Of a stretch of 5,078 bases of DNA, positions 1 to 5,078 are shown in pieces (the stretch's first letter is position 1; each line of letters opens with the position of its first letter). The position numbers were made by a program, and so were the translations under genes. Source of the stretch: Planctomycetota bacterium (GTDB lineage: Bacteria; Planctomycetota; UBA1135; GCA-002686595); NCBI GenBank assembly GCA_027623615.1, contig JAQBVH010000309.1, positions 1 to 5,078 on the forward strand. Direction: 5' to 3'. A model generated the notes under the pieces. The model did not search any database and had not been told where the DNA came from. It was given only the letters and a program-made list of their open reading frames with translations.

Positions 1-261
1 GTCCCCCTGGAAATCCGGGCCAAACTCCTCGTCCTCGGCCTCATCGATGCCCCGCGCCAGCTCGAGGATCTTGGCGATCTCCCCCTCCAGCCCTCGACCG
101 TCCTCTCGCCCTCGGTACTTCGCCAGGAACGCGGAGAGGTCCAGCTCCTCGACCGTCTCCGAGACGAATCGCGCCAGATGCCCCTCCGGCAGCCAATCGT
201 GGATGGACGGAGGGAGCAGCAGACCTTGATCCTGGTCCTACGGCACGGACTGCTGGCCCAT
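1..261 (-). pseudogene. IS1182-type transposase remnant, N-terminal part (nonsense codon plus internal deletion; runs off the left edge)
   Basis: From the ATG at 261 the frame reads MGQQSVP, then a TAG stop (240-238), then DQDQGLLLPPSIHDWLPEGH and on without a stop to position 1. The block LLLPPS..DWLPEGHLARFVSETVEELDLSAF is the characteristic N-terminus of IS1182-type DDE transposases, where the residue before DQDQ is usually Tyr; TAC to TAG explains the stop. After the DGRG near 100-91 the frame jumps directly to LEGEIAKILELARGIDEAEDEEFG. In intact relatives that segment lies roughly 100 residues further on, after the first catalytic Asp (the DGTK-like region). An in-frame deletion near position 90 has therefore removed the DNA-binding to first-Asp segment. 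With both lesions it cannot give an active transposase. The rest of the element lies to the left of the window, and no terminal inverted repeat could be identified. Family assignment is from remembered motif patterns. Confidence 0.82.
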
Positions 262-338
262 GCCCCCCTTGGCTTTGACTCGCGAGGCTCAGTTCAGCCC
301 GCACCTATCTATGGCGCATGCTCCTCGCGGACGGGGCC

Positions 339-1787
339 TCAACCATCGTCGCCCGAGTAGCCCAGGGCTGCCATGTCGAGCAGCTCGACCTGCGACCGCT
401 CCCGGCCGAGGCTCGTGACCGTGGGGTGGGACTTCTCGACCTCGTCGAGCAGCCCACGCAGCCGGGCCACGATCTCGGGGTGATCCCCGGCACGGTTGTG
501 GTGACCGACGGGGTCGGCGGCGATGTCGTAGAGCTGGACCGCGCGCTCCTGCTCCCAGCCCTCCTGGGGCACCACCAGGCGCCAGCTCGAGTCGGAGTCG
601 CGCACCGCGCGCTCCTTGAGCACGCGCGTGTAGACGAGCTGCTCCTCGGGAGCTCGACCCTCGAGGGTCGAGGTCAGGCTGCGACCGTCGACCATCTCAT
701 GGACGTCGACTCCGCAGAGGTCGAGCAGGGTCGGGAACAGGTCCGCGTTCGTCACCGGATCGGCGACTCGAGTGCCGGCCGGAATGCCGGGACCCGACAG
801 GATCAACGGCGTGCTGACCAGGTTCATCGCCAGGGTCTTGCCGTGACCTGAGTGGAGCAAGGTCACCGGCTGGGGTCTGCGCGCGGGGGCGCCCGGACGC
901 TGGCGCCGGTCCGCCTCGGGCAGCTCGTTCTGCCAGAGGCACTCCCCGTGGTCGGAGGCAATCGCGACGATCGTGTTCTCCCAGTCGCCGTGCTCGCTGA
1001 CACGCTGCAACAGCTGCTCGATCCAGTAGTCCGCCATGCGGACCTCCTGGTCGTAGGCGGCCAGGCTCTCGGCGATCCGCATCCAGGTCTGCGTGCGGGC
1101 GTCCGAGCCCGTCAGGCGGCGGAAGGTCTCGCGCCGATCGCCTAGCAAGGCTGCGTCCGCAGGCAGCTCGTCCTCGAGGTCCGGGTAGGACCGGTAGGGG
1201 GCGTGGGGCTCCATCAGATGGAACCAGAGGAAGACCGGCGGCCGCGTGCCGTCGCCTTCCGCCTCGAACACCTGGGGTAGGAGGTTCGCAGCGATCTCGT
1301 CAATCCTACGGCCGGGGCGCTCCAGGTCATCGTCGACTTCGCGGTCCGCGACGTCGTAGCAATCGAAGCCGCGGTGGAAGCCGTCACGCTTGCTGAGCAG
1401 GCTGTTGCCCACGATTGCCAAGGTCCGGTAGCCCGCGTCCTGGAACGCCTCGCCCAGGGTGGGCGAGTCGTTGAGGGGGATGTCTCGGTAGCTCGTCAGG
1501 TAGCGGCCCTGGAGCATCGAGACCATGGAGGGCTTCGTCCAGGACCCTTGCGCGGTCACGTCTTCGAAGACGACTCCGCTACGGGCCAGGGCATCGATGG
1601 TCGGGCTTGTCGGGCGCTCACAACCGTAGGGCTCGAGACGATCCGCACGCAGGGTGTCTACGACGAACAGGACCACATCGGGGCGGTCGCCCTCAGCTTG
1701 GGCAGGCTCGGCGTGCTGGGTGGAGAGAGGATCGCCGCAGGCAAGGATCGGCAGGAGCGCCACCCAGAGGGGGGGGTGGTGGCGCAT
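339..1787 (-). CDS. Sulfatase-fold lipoprotein hydrolase with Thr at the formylglycine position
   Basis: A 482-residue protein of the sulfatase/alkaline phosphatase superfamily. The N-terminus has a short hydrophobic stretch ending in ILAC (Cys17), a plausible lipobox, so it is probably an envelope-anchored lipoprotein. The first metal-binding motif is DVVLFVVDTLRADR (Asp44), followed by PTIDALARSGVVFE. The active-site loop is SWTKPSMVSMLQGRY (82-96): Thr84 sits where formylglycine sulfatases have Cys in C-x-P-x-R, and the Arg is Met88. Later motifs are FHLMEPHAPY (189-198), SDHGE (278-282) and GHGKTL (314-319). About 30 polar, Pro/Arg-rich residues separate the last two, longer than usual. 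The C-terminal part has the typical LYDIAADP...N (419-431) sulfatase ending. Family members hydrolyse sulfate or phosphate esters; the substrate cannot be inferred here. The ATG at 1787 is chosen because it gives the signal peptide; a GAGG lies 10 nt upstream within 1798-1806. It follows mqnE after a probable terminator, so is likely transcribed separately. Confidence 0.9.
   Translation of the reverse strand: MRHHPPLWVALLPILACGDPLSTQHAEPAQAEGDRPDVVLFVVDTLRADRLEPYGCERPTSPTIDALARSGVVFEDVTAQGSWTKPSMVSMLQGRYLTSYRDIPLNDSPTLGEAFQDAGYRTLAIVGNSLLSKRDGFHRGFDCYDVADREVDDDLERPGRRIDEIAANLLPQVFEAEGDGTRPPVFLWFHLMEPHAPYRSYPDLEDELPADAALLGDRRETFRRLTGSDARTQTWMRIAESLAAYDQEVRMADYWIEQLLQRVSEHGDWENTIVAIASDHGECLWQNELPEADRRQRPGAPARRPQPVTLLHSGHGKTLAMNLVSTPLILSGPGIPAGTRVADPVTNADLFPTLLDLCGVDVHEMVDGRSLTSTLEGRAPEEQLVYTRVLKERAVRDSDSSWRLVVPQEGWEQERAVQLYDIAADPVGHHNRAGDHPEIVARLRGLLDEVEKSHPTVTSLGRERSQVELLDMAALGYSGDDG
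653..672. repeat. Perfect 20-bp palindrome inside the sulfatase-fold gene
   Basis: The left half is CTCGACCCTC and the right half GAGGGTCGAG, its exact reverse complement, with no spacer; the centre is CTCGAG. The symmetry breaks at 652/673, then resumes for two pairs (651/674 and 650/675). It lies over codons 372-379 (S-T-L-E-G-R) of the hydrolase, so coding constraint partly shapes it. It could be a protein-binding site or simply a coincidence of GC-rich codon use. No second copy was noticed in the window. Confidence 0.6.
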
Positions 1788-1830
1788 GGGAGAGATGCCT
1801 CATCCTAACGGTCAGCGTCGATCTGGGGCG

Positions 1831-1867
1831 AACAAACCCGGATCCGCTCCGGGAGGGAGGCCCCCTC
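1831..1867 (-). terminator. Probable rho-independent terminator after mqnE (two adjacent hairpins)
   Basis: Read on the minus strand after the mqnE stop, a first hairpin pairs GAGGG (1867-1863) with CCCTC (1857-1853) over a 5-nt loop. A second pairs CCCGGA (1853-1848) with TCCGGG (1842-1837) over the loop GCGGA. The second is followed at once by TTTGTT (1836-1831). The two stems share base 1853, so they may compete. The T-tract is on the minus-strand side only, matching the direction of mqnCE transcription. The 6-bp stem and the T-run broken by one G make this a modest rather than a strong terminator. Confidence 0.55.
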
Positions 1868-1880
1868 GCCCTTGCGGTGG

Positions 1881-3035
1881 TCAGCCGGAGACCGGGGCAG
1901 CCTCGCCCGTGCGCGCGAGGTTCTCATCCGGTGACCAGACCACCCGGTAGAGGGTGTCGCGCTCGACGGGCACCCGCCCCGCGTCCTGGATCCACTGCAT
2001 CAGCTCGCGACGCTTCACCTCCTGCGGGGTGCTCGCGCCGGCGTCGTGGTAGATGCGTTCTTCGACCACCGTGCCGTCCACGTCGTCCGCGCCATAGGAG
2101 AGCGCGAGCTGGGCGATCGGGATCTCGAGCATGATCCAGTAGGCCTTGATGTGCGGGACGTTGTCGAGCATCAGGCGACCGACGGCGAGCTCGCGCAGCT
2201 CGTCGATGGCGGTCGGTCCCGGCAGGTGGGCCCACTCGGTGTTCTCCGGATGGAACGAGAGCGGGATGTAGGTCTGCAGGCCACCGGTCTCGTCCTGCAG
2301 GAGGCGCAGGCGATCGAGGTGATCGACTCGCTCCTCGATCGTCTCGATGTGACCGTGCAGCATCGTGCAGTTCGTGCGCAGGCCAGCCTCGTGCACGATG
2401 CGCGCCGTGTCGAGCCACTGGTCACCGGTGTTCTTGAGGTGGTAACCCTCCTGGTGCACGCGGTCCGCGAAGATCTCGGCGCCGCCTCCCGGGCAGGACC
2501 CCAGGCCAGCCTCGATCAGCTCGGGCAGCACCTCGCGCAGCGGCTTCTTGGCCCGGCGCGCGATCTGCATCAGCTCGATCATGGTGAAGGCCTTCACATG
2601 GATCGAAGGCCGCGCCTTCTTCGCCGCGCGCAGGATGTCGAGGTAGTACTCGTAGGGCAGCTTGGGGTAGATGCCCGCCACCATGTGCACCTCGGTCACC
2701 GGCTGCTCGAGCTGCTCGGTGATCTTCGACGCGACCACCTCGGGCGACATCACGTAGGCGCCCTCCTGACCCGGGAGTCGCTGGAAGGCGCAGAAGCGGC
2801 AGAGCTTGTTGCAGATGTTCGTGTAGTTGATGTGCTGATTGACGTTGAAGTACGCCAGGTCCCCGTGCAGCCGCTCGCGCACGTGGTTCGCCAGCTCACC
2901 GACGACGTGAATCTCGGGGCAGCGGTAGAGGGTCACCCCGTCCTCTCGCGAGAGCCGCTCGCTCGCGAGCACCTTCTCGGCGATCTCGCCCAGGCCGGCG
3001 ACCTTGGCGCGCTCGAGCAGCCGTTCCGTGCTCAT
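1881..3035 (-). CDS. mqnE: Aminodeoxyfutalosine synthase (radical SAM), MqnE
   Basis: A 384-residue cytosolic radical SAM enzyme, about the usual family length. MqnE joins the chorismate-derived product of MqnA, 3-[(1-carboxyvinyl)oxy]benzoate, to the adenosyl group of SAM to give aminofutalosine in the futalosine route to menaquinone. NVNQHINYTNICNKLCRFCAF (64-84) carries the [4Fe-4S] cysteines Cys75, Cys79 and Cys82 in CxxxCxxC. Further family signatures are IHVKAF (145-150), GLGSCPGGGAEIF (177-189), LHGHIET (226-232), ERVDHLDRLRLLQDETGGLQTYIPLSFHPENT (235-266), YGADDVDGTVVEERIYHDAGA (314-334) and the ending AGRVPVERDTLY. The FHPENT and DGTVVEE segments favour MqnE over MqnC. AGIYP at 120-124 departs from the GGLHP usually found there. 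The ATG at 3035 is chosen because it overlaps the mqnC stop by 4 nt and has a strong ribosome binding site; the open frame further upstream is only the mqnC shadow. Confidence 0.95.
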   Translation of the reverse strand: MSTERLLERAKVAGLGEIAEKVLASERLSREDGVTLYRCPEIHVVGELANHVRERLHGDLAYFNVNQHINYTNICNKLCRFCAFQRLPGQEGAYVMSPEVVASKITEQLEQPVTEVHMVAGIYPKLPYEYYLDILRAAKKARPSIHVKAFTMIELMQIARRAKKPLREVLPELIEAGLGSCPGGGAEIFADRVHQEGYHLKNTGDQWLDTARIVHEAGLRTNCTMLHGHIETIEERVDHLDRLRLLQDETGGLQTYIPLSFHPENTEWAHLPGPTAIDELRELAVGRLMLDNVPHIKAYWIMLEIPIAQLALSYGADDVDGTVVEERIYHDAGASTPQEVKRRELMQWIQDAGRVPVERDTLYRVVWSPDENLARTGEAAPVSG

Positions 3036-4228
3036 CGCGCGGCCTCCTCGCGGCAGCTCGGGCCAGTCACTCCCTCGTGACGCGGATCGACGATGCCGTA
3101 CCAGGAGTTGCGCTGACGGGGGGTGAAGCCCGCGGCCTCGATCAGGCGCTCGATGCGTTGGATCGACTCGAGGTTGAAGCAACCCGCAGCGGACACCACG
3201 TTCTCTTCGAGCATGGTGCCGCCGAAGTCGTTGGCCCCGTAGCGCAGGCTGACCTGGGACATCTTCATGCCCTGGGTGACGTAGCTGGTCTGGACGTTGT
3301 CGAAGTTGTCCAGGTAGATGCGGCTGAGGGCCTGGACGCGCAGGTAGACCGCGGGCGTGGTCTTCTCGGGGTAGAGGTGCTCCTCCGGCACGCCGTCCGG
3401 CTGCGTGTTCCAGCAAGCGTACGCGGTGAACCCGCCCGTCTCGTCCTGCAGGCAGCGCAGGCGGTCGAGGTGCTCGACCCGCTCGGCCGAGGTCTCGACG
3501 TTGCCGAACATCATCGTGGCGCTCGAGCGCAGCCCGGCCTCGTGCACCTTGCGGTGCACGTCGAGCCAGCGGTCGGTGGTCGTCTTCTTGGGCGCGATGA
3601 TCTTGCGCACCCGCTCGACGAGCATCTCCGCGCCCGCGCCGGGTACCGAGCCCAGGCCGGCCTGCTTCAGGTCGGCGATCACGTCCTCGACCGGACGCTT
3701 CTCAACCATGGAGAAGTGATCGAGCTCCGGCGCCGACAGGGCGTGGCAGTTGATCGGCCAGCGCTGCGCGATGTCCTGGATCAGCTCGCACCACCAGTCC
3801 GAATGGATGTGGGGGTGATGGCCACCCTGCATCAGGAGCTGCTGACCGCCAAGGTCGACCGTCTCCTGAACCTTCTGGAAGATCTCCTCGCGCGACAGCA
3901 CGTAGGCCTCGGGGTCCCCGGGCCGGCGGTAGAACGCGCAGAAGCCGCAGTCGGTGATGCAGACGTTGGTCGGGTTGAGGTTGCGGTCGACGATGTAGGT
4001 GACCACCGGCGCGGGGTGCTTGCGCGCCCGCACGAGGTCCGCCATGCGGCCCAGGGTCAACAGGTCGGCGTGCTCGTGGAGGAACAGCGCCTCCTCGGCG
4101 CTGATGCGCTCTTCGCCCGCGACCTTGTCCTCGAGCCGGCGCAGCTCGACCGCGTCCTCCGCGTGGGCCCGGGAGGCCAGGGGAGCCTGCCAGTCCTGGG
4201 GTTTTCGGGGTGCTGCCTCGGAGATCAT
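3032..4228 (-). CDS. mqnC: Dehypoxanthine futalosine cyclase (cyclic DHFL synthase, radical SAM), MqnC
   Basis: A 398-residue cytosolic radical SAM enzyme. MqnC converts dehypoxanthine futalosine to cyclic dehypoxanthine futalosine, the step before MqnD in menaquinone synthesis. VVTYIVDRNLNPTNVCITDCGFCAFYR (75-101) holds the CxxxCxxC cluster ligands Cys90, Cys94 and Cys97. Other signatures are LMQGGHHP (132-139), SAPELDHF (165-172), GLGSVPGAGAEML (191-203), ERVEHLDRLRCLQDETGGFTAYACWNTQP (249-277), SLRYGANDFGGTMLEENVVSAAG (327-349) and a C-terminal AGFTPRQRNSWY. The W-N-T-Q-P and FGGTMLEE segments separate it from MqnE. The first 25 or so residues look like a non-conserved extension. The ATG at 4228 is the first in-frame start after the upstream TGA at 4264-4262, but no good Shine-Dalgarno site precedes it, so the exact start is less certain than that of mqnE. 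It forms a tight unit with mqnE and may be co-transcribed with the glycoside-hydrolase-like gene 33 nt upstream. Confidence 0.95.
   Translation of the reverse strand: MISEAAPRKPQDWQAPLASRAHAEDAVELRRLEDKVAGEERISAEEALFLHEHADLLTLGRMADLVRARKHPAPVVTYIVDRNLNPTNVCITDCGFCAFYRRPGDPEAYVLSREEIFQKVQETVDLGGQQLLMQGGHHPHIHSDWWCELIQDIAQRWPINCHALSAPELDHFSMVEKRPVEDVIADLKQAGLGSVPGAGAEMLVERVRKIIAPKKTTTDRWLDVHRKVHEAGLRSSATMMFGNVETSAERVEHLDRLRCLQDETGGFTAYACWNTQPDGVPEEHLYPEKTTPAVYLRVQALSRIYLDNFDNVQTSYVTQGMKMSQVSLRYGANDFGGTMLEENVVSAAGCFNLESIQRIERLIEAAGFTPRQRNSWYGIVDPRHEGVTGPSCREEAAR
3043..3049 (-). promoter_or_regulatory. Strong Shine-Dalgarno site for mqnE
   Basis: GAGGAGG on the minus strand ends 7 nt before the mqnE ATG. 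It lies within the last codons of mqnC (the REEAAR end). Together with the ATGA stop/start overlap at 3032-3035 it indicates coupled translation of mqnC and mqnE, and it decides the mqnE start. Confidence 0.85.
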
Positions 4229-4261
4229 CGGACACGATTCTAGGTCGCTGGCCCGGGTCCG

Positions 4262-5078
4262 TCAGCGCATGGAGTACCAAGACATTCCGCCGGCAGGCAC
4301 GTTCACCTCGAGGGCGACGCGGTGGCGTCGGTCGAGGGGCAGGTCCCTGACTGACCCGCCGGCGTCCGTGACGCGGATCTGGCCCTGAGCGCCCGTGTAG
4401 TAGACGTCGAGGTGCAGGATCTCGACGCGGTCCTCGATCGAGGGGTTGTAGACACAGAGCATGCCCCGCTCCGGGAGCCTGGGGTCCGCGTGGAGCAGCC
4501 AGTCGAGGCCCCGCCCGTCGGCCCGCCTGCTGGAGCCGTGGACGATCGGCGCCTCGAGCACGTCCCGGTGGGCCTTGTACCAGCGCACCTGGTCGGCCAC
4601 GAGGTCGCGCACGGCCTCGGTGTCGTAGAGCTGCGGTCCTCGATAGCACGCCTGGACGCCGGCACCGAGGTTGCTCTCGAGCATGCGTCGGTAGTGATCG
4701 CCGTGCTGGTCGAGGGGTTCGACCGTCGCCGCCGCCCCGCCGCCGTGGTACTGCGTCAGCGGGACGAACATCCAACCCATGCTCGGGCGCTTGTGGCGCG
4801 TGCCGTCGAAGATGTTCTGACGGGTGTGGATTACCTGCTGGGCGCGCGGCAGGGACCAGTTCACCTCGCGGTAGCCCATGCCGCACTTGGTCGAGCCGAC
4901 CAGGTAGTACCAGTCGGGCGTGTTCAGGTAGATCCCGCGGCCACGGCACCACGAGTAGAACTCCGCGGTGATCGACCACTGCACCCAGCGCGAGTCCTCG
5001 ACGCCCTTCTGCAGGGGCGGGCGAGCCGCCGCGTCGAGGTTGCCGGGGTAGGGGCCGTCATGCTCGAGCAGATCGAAG
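4262..5078 (-). CDS. Glycoside-hydrolase-like protein, C-terminal 271 residues (5' end beyond the window)
   Basis: The frame is open from the right edge (first full codon ends at 5075) to the TGA at 4264-4262, giving 271 residues with no start in the window. A GTG at 4984 is internal: the reading continues upstream with FDLLEHDGPYPG. The first 150 or so residues resemble the later part of an alpha-galactosidase-like TIM barrel: EHDGPYPG (5-12), WCRGRGIYLNTPDWYY (43-58), GMGYREVNWSLPRAQQVIHTRQ (66-87) and SMGWMFVPLTQYHGGGAAATVEP (99-121). The end, from about residue 190, is hydrophobic/polar alternating sequence typical of a C-terminal beta-sandwich. It probably acts on a glycoside. The catalytic residues, GH family and substrate are not certain, and Glu5, Asp7 and Asp55 are only candidate acidic residues. 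A signal peptide, if present, would lie outside the window. A role with the sulfatase-fold gene in polysaccharide breakdown is possible but unproven. Confidence 0.72.
   Translation of the reverse strand, partial: FDLLEHDGPYPGNLDAAARPPLQKGVEDSRWVQWSITAEFYSWCRGRGIYLNTPDWYYLVGSTKCGMGYREVNWSLPRAQQVIHTRQNIFDGTRHKRPSMGWMFVPLTQYHGGGAAATVEPLDQHGDHYRRMLESNLGAGVQACYRGPQLYDTEAVRDLVADQVRWYKAHRDVLEAPIVHGSSRRADGRGLDWLLHADPRLPERGMLCVYNPSIEDRVEILHLDVYYTGAQGQIRVTDAGGSVRDLPLDRRHRVALEVNVPAGGMSWYSMR

Noticed and set aside
281..329. Inverted repeat CGCGAGG (281-287) / CCTCGCG (323-329) between the sulfatase-fold gene and the transposase remnant.
   Set aside because: The arms are only 7 bp and 35 nt apart with no T-tract; it is not convincing as a terminator or as an IS end.
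318..851. Plus-strand open frame opposite the sulfatase-fold gene.
   Set aside because: It is a complementary-strand shadow of the hydrolase codons, with no family motifs.
1788..1836. Possible promoter for the sulfatase-fold gene (TTGTTC with TAGGAT on the minus strand).
   Set aside because: The spacing is about 22 nt and the -10-like element lies too close to the ATG; not supported.
3036..3416. N-terminal extension of mqnE up to 3416.
   Set aside because: The extension is Arg/Pro/Gly-rich out-of-frame mqnC sequence; the ATG at 3035 has a strong ribosome binding site and starts where the family homology begins.
2046..4243. Long open frames on the plus strand opposite mqnE and mqnC (about 344 and 388 codons).
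   Set aside because: They run antisense to two securely identified enzymes, are rich in Val/Leu/Arg/Asp/His as expected from the complement of GC-rich codons, and show no recognisable motif.
4229..4261. CGGAC / GTCCG inverted repeat between the glycoside-hydrolase-like gene and mqnC.
   Set aside because: A 5-bp stem with a loop over 20 nt and no T-run is expected by chance in this base composition.
4262..4984. Start of the glycoside-hydrolase-like gene at the GTG at 4984.
   Set aside because: The frame continues upstream to the window edge with family-like sequence (FDLLEHDGPYPG), so the GTG is an internal Val codon.
1..5078. CRISPR arrays, tRNA or rRNA genes, defence or toxin-antitoxin genes.
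   Set aside because: No direct-repeat array, RNA gene or relevant protein motif was seen on either strand.

Overview
The window is GC-rich (about two thirds G+C by eye). Every gene that can be supported lies on the minus strand, so the biology reads from right to left. The content is a pair of futalosine-pathway menaquinone genes, a lipoprotein sulfatase-fold hydrolase, a glycoside-hydrolase-like protein and a decayed IS1182-type transposase. This suits a high-GC environmental bacterium, most plausibly a planctomycete or a myxobacterium-like lineage. That placement is inference from gene content; there is no rRNA or other phylogenetic marker here.

Layout from right to left. Positions 5078-4262 hold the C-terminal 271 residues of a glycoside-hydrolase-like protein whose start lies beyond the window. 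After a 33-nt gap comes mqnC (4228-3032), which overlaps mqnE (3035-1881) by 4 nt in an ATGA junction. A probable intrinsic terminator with two adjacent hairpins follows mqnE at about 1867-1831. Next is a lipoprotein of the sulfatase/alkaline phosphatase fold (1787-339) that carries Thr where formylglycine sulfatases have Cys. At the left edge (261-1) is the broken 5' part of an IS1182-type transposase, with a nonsense codon near its start and a large internal deletion.

MqnC and MqnE are two radical SAM enzymes of the alternative route from chorismate to menaquinone via aminofutalosine. MqnE makes aminofutalosine; MqnC later cyclises dehypoxanthine futalosine. The other pathway genes (mqnA, mqnB, mqnD) are not in this window. 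The glycoside-hydrolase-like gene and the sulfatase-fold gene have no evident link to quinone synthesis; both could belong to polysaccharide use, but that is speculative.

I found no convincing previously undescribed system. The points most worth checking are the transposase remnant, the Thr-type active site of the sulfatase-fold lipoprotein, a residue change in a usually conserved MqnE motif, and a perfect 20-bp palindrome inside the sulfatase-fold gene.
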